From the NCBI GenBank assembly GCA_027391075.1, contig DAHYHI010000024.1, forward strand, positions 1 through 64,000: DNA of 64,000 nt. Direction: 5' to 3'. Positions 32,577-40,297 of this stretch are shown here, one piece after another (within the stretch, counting starts at the first letter, position 1; each line of letters begins with the position of its first letter). Both the position numbers and the translations under genes were made by a program. This stretch comes from JAJZAM01 sp027391075. GTDB lineage: Bacteria > Actinomycetota > Acidimicrobiia > Acidimicrobiales > Palsa-688. A model generated the notes under the pieces. The model ran no database searches and was not told the origin of the DNA. It worked only from the letters and a program-made list of their open reading frames with translations.

Positions 32577-34160
32577 ATGGCGAACGAAGCACCACAGACC
32601 TTCCCGGAGTCGAGGCACGGGACCAGGGACCCCAAGTGGTGGACCCTGACCGCCGTGTGCATAGGCACCTTCATGCTCCTCCTCGACATAACCATCGTGA
32701 ACGTCGCCCTGCCGGCCATACAAGGTGCCCTTAAATCCAGCTTCGCCGACCTCCAGTGGGTCGTCGATGCCTACGCTTTGACCCTGGCGGCTCTTCTTCT
32801 GACCGCTGGGTCCCTCGCAGACATGCTCGGTCGACGCCGTTTGTGGGTAGGCGGGCTGGCCCTCTTCACTGCGGCGTCAGCGCTTTGCGGCGCCGCTCAG
32901 AACCCGCTCATGCTTGAGCTCTCTCGGGGCCTCCAGGGTGTCGGCGGGGCGGTCATGTTCTCCGTTTCCCTTGCCTTGCTCGCCAACGCCTTCACCGGCA
33001 AAGAGCGCGGTATTGCGTTCTCCGTGTGGGGGGCTATCACCGGATTGGCGGTAGCTGTCGGCCCGATCGTCGGCGGCGCTCTCGTCACCGGTCTGTCGTG
33101 GCGCTACATCTTCTTCGTGAACGTTCCGTTCGGTCTGGTCGCCGTCGCTCTGAGCGTCACCAAGGTCGTCGAATCACGCAACGAGCACGCACGAAAGCCG
33201 GACTTGGCAGGCTTTGTGCTGTTCAGTTTGAGCTTGGCGAGCCTCGTCTACGGGCTGATCGAGTCGGGCACATCCGGTTTCGGTTCGACCACCGTCGTCG
33301 GCTCATTCGTCGTCGCCGGGTTTCTTCTCGCTGCCTTCGTTGCCGTCGAGTGGAAGGTCGCGGAACCAATGTTCGACCTTTCGCTGTTCAAGCTGCCGAC
33401 TTTCTCGGGCGGTTCCATCGCCGCTTTCGGAGTTTCCGCCGGCACCTTCTCAATCCTTCTTTACCTGGTCCTTTACCTCCAAGACGTCCTCGGCTACAGC
33501 GCCTTACAGACGGGCCTGCGCCTGCTCGTGCTGTCCGGGGGAATCCTGGCGGTGAGTGGCATAGCGGGCAGGCTTTCGTCGAAGGTCCCGGTCCGGCTTT
33601 TGATCGGCCCCGGGCTTGCCCTCACTGGGATCGGCCTCCTCGCAATGCGCGGGCTCGACGCCACATCGAACTGGACACACCTGGTACCGGGCCTGCTGAT
33701 AGCGGGAGTCGGGGTGGGCTTCATAAACCCGCCGCTGGCGTCGACTGCCGTCGGCGTGGTCACACCACAACGCTCAGGCATGGCGTCGGGTATCAACTCG
33801 ACGTTCCGTCAGGTGGGCATCGCAACTGGTATCGCTCTACTGGGGACGCTCTTCGCCAACCACCTCGTCAGCTCCGTAGCAGCTCTTACCAGGGGAACTG
33901 CCCTCGCCTCCCACGCTGCTGTAATCGCCGGCGGCTTGGAAGCGGGGAACGTCCCGGCCCTCTTCGCGTCGACACCAGCGCCACAAAGACCCCTACTGGC
34001 CACCGTGATGCGCTCCAGTTTCACCGCATCGCTAGATGAGATAGCCCTCGTGGCGGCGATCATCAGCTTCGCTTCGGCTGGACTGGCACTAGCGCTGATC
34101 CGCTCGCGTGACTTCGTGCCGGCCTCAGCCGGGCAAGTGGCAACTGCGGTAGCTCACTGA
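32577..34160 (+). CDS. DHA2-family multidrug MFS exporter
   Basis: 527 residues with about 14 membrane segments. DHA2 markers: LLLDITIVNVALPAIQ in the first helix (motif D1), LADMLGRRRLWVGG (motif A), RGLQGVGGAVMF, and the motif C-like GPIVGGALVTGLSWRYIFFVNVPFG in helix 5 and its loop. Members pump out drugs or metabolites using the proton gradient. It is divergent from dnaK across a 123-bp gap that holds the HspR site, so heat or stress control is possible. Confidence 0.9.
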   Translation: MANEAPQTFPESRHGTRDPKWWTLTAVCIGTFMLLLDITIVNVALPAIQGALKSSFADLQWVVDAYALTLAALLLTAGSLADMLGRRRLWVGGLALFTAASALCGAAQNPLMLELSRGLQGVGGAVMFSVSLALLANAFTGKERGIAFSVWGAITGLAVAVGPIVGGALVTGLSWRYIFFVNVPFGLVAVALSVTKVVESRNEHARKPDLAGFVLFSLSLASLVYGLIESGTSGFGSTTVVGSFVVAGFLLAAFVAVEWKVAEPMFDLSLFKLPTFSGGSIAAFGVSAGTFSILLYLVLYLQDVLGYSALQTGLRLLVLSGGILAVSGIAGRLSSKVPVRLLIGPGLALTGIGLLAMRGLDATSNWTHLVPGLLIAGVGVGFINPPLASTAVGVVTPQRSGMASGINSTFRQVGIATGIALLGTLFANHLVSSVAALTRGTALASHAAVIAGGLEAGNVPALFASTPAPQRPLLATVMRSSFTASLDEIALVAAIISFASAGLALALIRSRDFVPASAGQVATAVAH

Positions 34161-34188
34161 GCTGTCGCGCGAAGCTACGCTCGCCGGC

Positions 34189-34935
34189 ATGGGAAGACTC
34201 GTTTTGTTAAGGCACGGGCAGAGCCAATGGAACTTAGAGAACCGTTTCACCGGATGGTGGGACGTACCTCTGTCGGACCGGGGCAGGGAGGAGGCCCGCT
34301 CCGCTGGCTCGCTCCTCGCCAACGAAGGCATCGAAGTGGACGAGTTGTTCACCTCGGTGCTCACCCGGGCGGTCAACACCGCCGAGCTCGTAGTCGAAGT
34401 GATGGGCCAGAGCTGGGTTCCTGTTCGTAGGCACTGGCGTCTGAACGAACGCCACTACGGCTCGCTCACCGGCATGAACAAGGTCGAGGCCAAGGAGACC
34501 TTCGGCGAGGAGCGCTTCGGGGCTTGGCGGCGATCTTACGACGTTCCGCCGCCGCCGATGGAGGCGGGCCACCGTTTCGACGTGCGCTCCGACCGCCGTT
34601 ACAGCCTCGTCGCCGCCGGGGCTATGCCCGCCACGGAATGCCTGGCCGACGTCGTCGCCCGACTGCTTCCCTATTTTTACGACGTGATCGCACCGGGCTT
34701 GCTGGAAGGCTCGACGACGCTGATCGTCGCCCACGGGAACAGCCTGCGCGCCCTGGTAAAGCACCTCGAAGGCATAACCGATGCCGAGATTGCGTCCTTG
34801 GAGATTCCTACCGGCGTGCCGCGAGTCTACGAGCTCGACAAAGATCTCTTGGTGCTCTCCAGCCGAGACCTGGGAGACCCAGAAGCCATAGCCGCCGCCG
34901 CCGAGGCAGTGAGGCGTCAGGGGGAACGAGGCTGA
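34189..34935 (+). CDS. gpmA: 2,3-bisphosphoglycerate-dependent phosphoglycerate mutase
   Basis: 248 residues; interconverts 3- and 2-phosphoglycerate. The phospho-histidine motif LLRHGQSQWNLENRFTGW is at the start, TSVLTRAVNTA near residue 62, RLNERHYGSLTG near 88, and the second catalytic His in VAHGNSLRALVKHLEG near 185. Its stop overlaps the probable start of glnD, so the two are likely co-transcribed. Confidence 0.97.
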   Translation: MGRLVLLRHGQSQWNLENRFTGWWDVPLSDRGREEARSAGSLLANEGIEVDELFTSVLTRAVNTAELVVEVMGQSWVPVRRHWRLNERHYGSLTGMNKVEAKETFGEERFGAWRRSYDVPPPPMEAGHRFDVRSDRRYSLVAAGAMPATECLADVVARLLPYFYDVIAPGLLEGSTTLIVAHGNSLRALVKHLEGITDAEIASLEIPTGVPRVYELDKDLLVLSSRDLGDPEAIAAAAEAVRRQGERG

Positions 34936-37304
34936 ACGCTTCTGGGACCTCACCCTCCGACGCCAACCCTCCGCTCGTAAAAGCCCAGAAACTTGCGCTC
35001 CTAGAGAACGCCACACTCACCGGCAGCGCCTGGTGCACAGCTTGGGCCGCTGCAGTCGACGCTTGGCTGGCCGATCTTTTCGACGTGTCGACAGCGGCGG
35101 CGCCCAAAGCTTCGGCCGTGCTGATCGCTGTGGGAGGCTACGGCAGAGGCAGCATGTCCCCGAGCAGCGACCTGGATTTGCTCGTAGTACACGACGGACG
35201 GACCAGGGACGTGAGCCGGCTAGCGGACGCCCTGTGGTACCCCATCTGGGACAGCGGGATCAGCCTCGACCACAGTGTGCGCACTTTGAAGGAGTTGCGC
35301 TCCGCTATGGACTCCGACATTAAGGTTGCCCTAGGTCTGTTGGACGCCCGGGTTATAGCCGGCGACCCGAAGCTAGGAATGGTTTCGCTTCGCAGCGTCG
35401 CCCAAGCATGGCAGGACCGCTCGAAGCGCTGGCTGGCCGAAGTAGAAGAGACGGTCAGGTCCCGTCACGAGCGTTTCGGGGACCTCGCTTTCCTACTCGA
35501 ACCCGACCTGAAAGAGGCCAGGGGCGGTCTCCGCGACGTTCAACTGTTGAGAAGCCTCTCCCGGATCGAGCCAACGTTAGGGCCGATCGTGTCGGCACGC
35601 GGACTGTACCGAGCCGAGGAGACCCTCAACGCTACCCGTGTCGAGCTGCAGCGCAGCGGTGCAAACAGCTCCAACGTCCTGCTCCTCCAAGACCAAGACC
35701 GCGTCGCTGCACGCCGAGGTCTTTTCGACTCGCACGGAACCCCCGACGCCGACGCGCTGATGGCGGCCGTCGCTGGGGCAGCTAGGACCGTAGCGTGGGC
35801 TTCGGACGACGCGTGGCGACGGATCAACGCGGAGTTGGCCGGGCCGAAGAAACGCCCGCAGACGGTTGGGCTCGAGCCGGGGATCGTCGTCAGGGACGGC
35901 GAGATAGGACTCCTGAGGGCTGCGGACCCGGCGATCGACCCTTCGCTGGCGTTACGTCTGGCCGCCGCGTCGGCCGAGCAGGACCTGCCGATGGCAGCCA
36001 CCGCGCTGGATCGGCTGTCCAAACGCACCTTGGCCCCCGAAGGAACCTGGACCCCGGCGACCCTCCAAGCCCTGCTACGCCTGCTGGGAGCCGGTCGCCC
36101 GGCGGTGGCCGCCATAGAGTCGCTAGACCAGCGTGGGGTCTGGCTTCGATACCTCCCTGAATGGGCTGCAGTCCGAAACCGTCCGCAGCGCAACGCCTAC
36201 CACCGTTTCACCGTCGACCGACACCTTCTTGAGACAGTCGCCAACGCCTCAACACATCAAAGCGCTGTCCACAGACCGGACATCCTCCTCCTCGGTGCCC
36301 TGCTCCACGACATCGGTAAGGGTCGAGGCGGGGACCACACCGCCGTCGGGATCGAGATCGTCACGTCTCTAGCGGATCGTATCGGCCTCTCCGACGACGA
36401 CCGGGACCTGCTCGTCTCACTGGTACGCCATCACCTACTGCTTCCCGACGTCGCCACGAGGAGGGATCTCGACGATCCCGCAACAGCGCAGAGCGTTGCC
36501 AGCGCGGTCGGAGATCAAGACACCTTGGAGTTGCTTGCTGTGCTCACCGAAGCCGACAGCCTCGCCACCGGACCGGCCGCATGGGGAACCTGGAAAGCCG
36601 GCTTGGTCACCCGCCTCGTGTCGCAGACTGCAGCCGTTCTGGATGGCAGACCACCCCCAGAACCGGACCGGGCGGCTCTGAGCGCCGACGAGGCAGCACT
36701 CCTGGCCAGCCGAGACTTGAAGGTGCTCGCCGACGGGACGTCGCTTCGGGTGGCCGCGCCAGACCAAACCGGCCTTTTAGGGGTTGTGGCCGGGGTGCTA
36801 ACCCTGTCGGGAGTCAACGTGCGCTCAGCTACCACGATCTCCGACGAGACGATAGGAATGGCCCTTCTACGTTTCGAGGTGGCTCCCGCCTTCGACCGCC
36901 TGCCGGACTGGGACCGCTTCGCCGCGGACCTGCGTGGTGCTCTCGCCGGTGACGTCGACCTCGAGCGACGCCTCGACGAGCGTGAGTCCCGGTATCGGCG
37001 CTTTCAGGTAAATGTCGCCGCTCGGCTGCCTGACGTGGCGGTGATCTTCGACAACTCGTCGTCGTCGACTTCGACCATCGTCGAGGTAAGAGCCCCCGAC
37101 AGGGGACCGGTTCTGTGCAAGGTCGCCCGGGCGATCGCCAGTGCCGGTGCGACGATCACGTGCGCCCTGGTGAGCACGCTCGGCGCCGAGGCCATAGACG
37201 TGTTCTACGTACACGACGCGAAGGCGGGCCGAGTCGACGACCCGGCCCGCCTTCAAAAGATCGAGGATGCGATCCTGGGATCCCTTCAGCCTCCTCGCAC
37301 GTAG
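34932..37304 (+). CDS. glnD: PII uridylyltransferase / uridylyl-removing enzyme
   Basis: About 790 residues. Nucleotidyltransferase motif GGYGRGSMSPSSDLDLLVV, followed by helical LLEPDLKEARGGLRDVQLL, the HD domain (HRFTVDRHLLETV, LLHDIGKGRGGDHT), and two C-terminal ACT domains (APDQTGLLGVVAGVLTLSGV and the last 60 residues). It modifies PII in response to glutamine. No ATG, GTG or TTG lies in frame near the expected start. A CTG at 34932 overlaps the gpmA stop and has AGGGGG seven bases upstream, so I take it as a rare CTG start; the next standard start (GTG 35085) would remove about 50 residues. Confidence 0.9.
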   Translation: MNASGTSPSDANPPLVKAQKLALLENATLTGSAWCTAWAAAVDAWLADLFDVSTAAAPKASAVLIAVGGYGRGSMSPSSDLDLLVVHDGRTRDVSRLADALWYPIWDSGISLDHSVRTLKELRSAMDSDIKVALGLLDARVIAGDPKLGMVSLRSVAQAWQDRSKRWLAEVEETVRSRHERFGDLAFLLEPDLKEARGGLRDVQLLRSLSRIEPTLGPIVSARGLYRAEETLNATRVELQRSGANSSNVLLLQDQDRVAARRGLFDSHGTPDADALMAAVAGAARTVAWASDDAWRRINAELAGPKKRPQTVGLEPGIVVRDGEIGLLRAADPAIDPSLALRLAAASAEQDLPMAATALDRLSKRTLAPEGTWTPATLQALLRLLGAGRPAVAAIESLDQRGVWLRYLPEWAAVRNRPQRNAYHRFTVDRHLLETVANASTHQSAVHRPDILLLGALLHDIGKGRGGDHTAVGIEIVTSLADRIGLSDDDRDLLVSLVRHHLLLPDVATRRDLDDPATAQSVASAVGDQDTLELLAVLTEADSLATGPAAWGTWKAGLVTRLVSQTAAVLDGRPPPEPDRAALSADEAALLASRDLKVLADGTSLRVAAPDQTGLLGVVAGVLTLSGVNVRSATTISDETIGMALLRFEVAPAFDRLPDWDRFAADLRGALAGDVDLERRLDERESRYRRFQVNVAARLPDVAVIFDNSSSSTSTIVEVRAPDRGPVLCKVARAIASAGATITCALVSTLGAEAIDVFYVHDAKAGRVDDPARLQKIEDAILGSLQPPRT

Positions 37305-37510
37305 CGAGCGTGCATCCGCCACACCCAGATCGACACCGAGAACCAGCCGGCAGCGATCACAACCCAGAAGATCGCGAGGAGACTCTGGCGGTTCCCCGCG
37401 AGGATGATCGCCACACCGAGCGCCATCAGTGAGAGCACCATGATCCCTCGCCACACCCAACCTGAGCGGACAGACCGGGACTGGCTCAGCTCCCAGCGTT
37501 CCCCGCTCAT
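37286..37510 (-). CDS. Small two-helix membrane protein, unknown
   Basis: 74 residues from ATG 37510. After a polar head with several Arg, two hydrophobic segments (about 22-40 and 46-65) predict a small inner-membrane protein ending in RMHARYVRGG outside the second helix. No family is recognised. It overlaps the 3' end of glnD by 19 bp in the opposite direction, and lies downstream of glnB in the same direction across about 100 bp. Confidence 0.55.
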   Translation of the reverse strand: MSGERWELSQSRSVRSGWVWRGIMVLSLMALGVAIILAGNRQSLLAIFWVVIAAGWFSVSIWVWRMHARYVRGG

Positions 37511-37613
37511 GGCTCCCACGATACGCTCTCTCAGACCGAGGGGGGCGACGGGTTGCAGGGAACGCTTCGGTGGTGTGAAACGTCCTGTGCTACTCCGCCG
37601 GAGCGCCGCGGGG

Positions 37614-37952
37614 CTAGATGGCATCGGGACCTGTCTCGCCTGTACGGATCCTGACGACGGTGTCGAGCTGGGTCACCCAGATCTTGCCGTCGCCGATCTT
37701 GTCGGTGCGGGCCGCTTTGGTGATTGCGTCGATGACACCAGGGACCGATGCAGTGTCGACGAGGACCTCCACTTTGATCTTGGGAGTGAAGGCCACCTGG
37801 TACTCCGCTCCTCGGTACACCTCCGTGTGTCCCTTCTGGCGCCCGTAGCCTTGGGCTTCGCTGACGGTGACACCTTTGGCACCGGCAGCTTCCAGGGCCT
37901 CGCGCACAGCGTCCAGCTTGAACGGCTTAATCACCGCTGTCACTAGCATCAT
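37614..37952 (-). CDS. glnB: Nitrogen regulatory protein PII
   Basis: 112 residues from ATG 37952, which shares a base with the amtB stop (TGATG) and has AGGTGA six bases upstream. VTAVIKPFKLD at the start, the T-loop YGRQKGHTEVYRGAEY with the Tyr that is uridylylated or adenylylated near residue 51, and GDGKIWVTQLD near 85. PII binds ATP/ADP and 2-oxoglutarate and blocks AmtB when nitrogen is plentiful. Paired with amtB, it may be called GlnK. Confidence 0.96.
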   Translation of the reverse strand: MMLVTAVIKPFKLDAVREALEAAGAKGVTVSEAQGYGRQKGHTEVYRGAEYQVAFTPKIKVEVLVDTASVPGVIDAITKAARTDKIGDGKIWVTQLDTVVRIRTGETGPDAI

Positions 37953-39571
37953 CACAAATCACCTGACTTTCCTGTTAGGTTCGCCGGCGGGGTGTCGCCG
38001 ATGACCACCGCAGGGTTGCCCCCGCTCGGCCCCAATCCCGCTTGGGCGAAGGCACCTTTCAAGCTCGGGGAGGCGCCTATGGAAGCCATCTCGCCGATCC
38101 TGGTAAAGCCGTCGTCGACCGGATAGGCCTCCTCGTCGTGTATGCCGACGTCGCCCGCTTCTAGTTGCTCGTCACTCATTCTCAGGCCACGGGTGAAGAA
38201 GCCTATGATCTTGAGCAACAAGAAGGTGACCAAGCCGTCCCACACTATTATAGTCAGAGCTGCGAGGAACTGTATCCAAAGCTGCTTGGGGTTACCGTAC
38301 AGCAACCCGGCCGTGGTCACCGGGCTGCCGCCGCTGCTGGCATAGACGATCATCGACGGGTCCGCGAACACCCCGACTAGGAGACCTCCCATCAGCCCGG
38401 CTATCCCGTGGGTGTAGGCGACCCCAGAGGCGTCGTCTACCTTGCGGAGGGTGATCGGCTGCAGGTAGGTCCAGGCGAACCAGACGACGGTCGACTCGAT
38501 AATGCCGATCCACAGCGCACCTGAACCGCTTACGTATCCGGCAGCGGGGGTGATGCCGACCAGACCACAGATCATACCGTTGACCGCACCGAGGAATGTC
38601 GGTTTGCGCTGCTTAGAGAGGACCATGTCCCACACGACCCAGGTGAGCAGGGCTGCAGCTGTCGCGACGTTGGTGTTGATCACCGCTGCGGCGGCGTCGG
38701 TGCTAGCGAAGTACGGGTCGCCACCGTTGAAGCCGTTCCAGCCCAGCCACACGATGCCCGCTCCTACGGACACCATCGTCAGGCTGTGAGGCACCCACTT
38801 GGCCCGGTCCCTCGCTAGTCGCGGACCGATCACCCAAGCAGCGACAAAGCCCGACACTCCCGCGGCTAGGTGAATGACGTAGCCTCCGGAGTAGTCGAGT
38901 GCCCCTTCGTGGGCCCAGTAACCGCCACCCCAGATGAGCATGGCGTTGACGCAGTACACGAACGTGCACCACGCCGGCACGAAGATCAGCCAGACGACCG
39001 GCTTGATCCGCCCGAGCACGCTACCCAGGAACAGCAGCGGTGTAATACCGGCGAAGACGAACTGGAAGTACGCCAGCGCGGTCGTTGGCATCTGCAACGG
39101 CACTGCTGTGCCTATCGGCAGGGCCGCTTGGCCGATCTGGGCGTGGCCAGCGTTGATCGTCTCGGGGTGACCTATGAAATTATTGAAGAAGTTCGCGAAG
39201 AAATTCCCCGTGTAGTGGTACGTGTAGGTGTTGGCGGTGCCGCCGCCGATCGGGGAACCGAAACCCATCTTGTATCCCCACAAGACCCAGACGACCATCA
39301 CCGTAGAGAACCCGGTGAAAGCCATGAACATTGTGTTCACAGCCCATCTCTTGGGTACCAGGCCGGCGTAGAGGACGGCCAGACCAGGCAAGCTCATCAG
39401 CCCCACGAACGTTGCCGCTGTGAGCTGCCAAGCCGTGTCGCCTGTGTTGATGTAGCTGGGGTCGGAACAGCTGATCGGTTTGGCAAGGGTGTTGCCGACG
39501 TATGCCGCGTTCTTGCCACACACTGTTGCAGCGTTGCTGGCTTGAACGAGGGCGGTCATCATCAATGACAA
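37952..39571 (-). CDS. amtB: Ammonium transporter
   Basis: About 539 residues from TTG 39571 (ATG 39562 is possible; AGGAGGGG lies upstream). Eleven or so membrane segments. Amt signatures: SLPGLAVLYAGLVPKRW, DYSGGYVIHLAAGVSGFVAAW with the first pore His, WLGWNGFNGG, and GVAYTHGIAGLMGGLLVG with the second pore His. The polar C-terminal tail has about 80 residues. In an operon with glnB. A four-part GlnR-like box lies upstream at 39654-39691. Confidence 0.95.
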   Translation of the reverse strand: MSLMMTALVQASNAATVCGKNAAYVGNTLAKPISCSDPSYINTGDTAWQLTAATFVGLMSLPGLAVLYAGLVPKRWAVNTMFMAFTGFSTVMVVWVLWGYKMGFGSPIGGGTANTYTYHYTGNFFANFFNNFIGHPETINAGHAQIGQAALPIGTAVPLQMPTTALAYFQFVFAGITPLLFLGSVLGRIKPVVWLIFVPAWCTFVYCVNAMLIWGGGYWAHEGALDYSGGYVIHLAAGVSGFVAAWVIGPRLARDRAKWVPHSLTMVSVGAGIVWLGWNGFNGGDPYFASTDAAAAVINTNVATAAALLTWVVWDMVLSKQRKPTFLGAVNGMICGLVGITPAAGYVSGSGALWIGIIESTVVWFAWTYLQPITLRKVDDASGVAYTHGIAGLMGGLLVGVFADPSMIVYASSGGSPVTTAGLLYGNPKQLWIQFLAALTIIVWDGLVTFLLLKIIGFFTRGLRMSDEQLEAGDVGIHDEEAYPVDDGFTRIGEMASIGASPSLKGAFAQAGLGPSGGNPAVVIGDTPPANLTGKSGDL

Positions 39572-39653
39572 AGACCCCTCCTAGGTGGGTCGGGGCACCT
39601 ATTAGGCGCCGGTCGGAAGTCCGGTTGGACGACCACGAGGCTAGAAAGGCAGT

Positions 39654-39691
39654 GTTTCGCCGAGTTCACGGGAGTGTTGCAGCAGTGTTAA
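39654..39691 (-). promoter_or_regulatory. GlnR-like binding site upstream of amtB
   Basis: Read on the minus strand the site is TTAAC-n6-GCAAC-n6-GTGAA-n6-GAAAC, which follows the actinobacterial GlnR pattern gTnAC-n6-GaAAc repeated twice, with one mismatch in each of the first three boxes and a perfect last box. All three spacers are exactly six bases. It lies about 85-120 bp before the amtB start, a usual place for activation under nitrogen limitation. A TAATAG -10-like element follows it. Confidence 0.7.
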
Positions 39692-39758
39692 CAAACTGCA
39701 GTCAAGACGGCCCTTGAACTTGGGGCACGATGCCAGTGAAGCCGCTAGAGTTGTTTTC

Positions 39759-40184
39759 ATGGCAGCCGACCGTAAGTTGGAGCATCTCGCTCAGGTGGGG
39801 ATGTTCTCGTCGCTCAACAAGAAGGAACTGGCCATGGTCGCTCGCGCTTCAGACGTGGTCAGCGTCGCGCCAGGCACCGAGATAGTGCGCGAGGGCGATT
39901 TCGGCCACGAGTTCTACCTGCTCCTGCAGGGAACGGCTACGGTACGGCGCGCTGGTCGCAAAGTGGCGCAGCTCGGCGAAGGGGACTACTTCGGCGAGCT
40001 CGCCCTGCTGGACCGGGGTCCCCGTTCGGCTACCGTCGTCGCTGACGCAGAGTGCGAGATACTGGTTATAGGCCAGAGGGAGTTCGTCGGCGTGCTCGAC
40101 CAGGTGCCCGCCGTCGCCAGGAAGCTGCTCGCTTCGATGGCTGCCCGCCTGCGCGAAGCCGACCGCAAGGCCGTGTCACACTGA
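39759..40184 (+). CDS. Cyclic-nucleotide-binding-domain protein without DNA-binding domain
   Basis: About 141 residues from ATG 39759. A single Crp-like nucleotide-binding domain fills most of the protein: MFSSLNKKELAMVARASDVV, GTEIVREGDFGHEFYLLLQGTATV, and the phosphate-binding cassette GDYFGELALLDRGPRSATVVA. No helix-turn-helix or kinase domain follows; only a C-terminal helix remains. It is probably a small sensory subunit acting on a partner. Divergent from amtB and just before the EtfD-like gene. Confidence 0.85.
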   Translation: MAADRKLEHLAQVGMFSSLNKKELAMVARASDVVSVAPGTEIVREGDFGHEFYLLLQGTATVRRAGRKVAQLGEGDYFGELALLDRGPRSATVVADAECEILVIGQREFVGVLDQVPAVARKLLASMAARLREADRKAVSH

Positions 40185-40297
40185 TCCCAGCTGGACAGTC
40201 CGCCTCCTCTGTCTGGTCCGTCTGGGCAATTCGACCCGCTGGCATATAGGGTCTGGGCACCCGATCCAGCGCAGACCCGCACCGGAGGAAGCCACCT

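Noticed and set aside
34524..34931. Upstream extension of glnD inside gpmA
   Set aside because: The extension is Arg-rich shadow sequence of gpmA and unlike any GlnD N-terminus.
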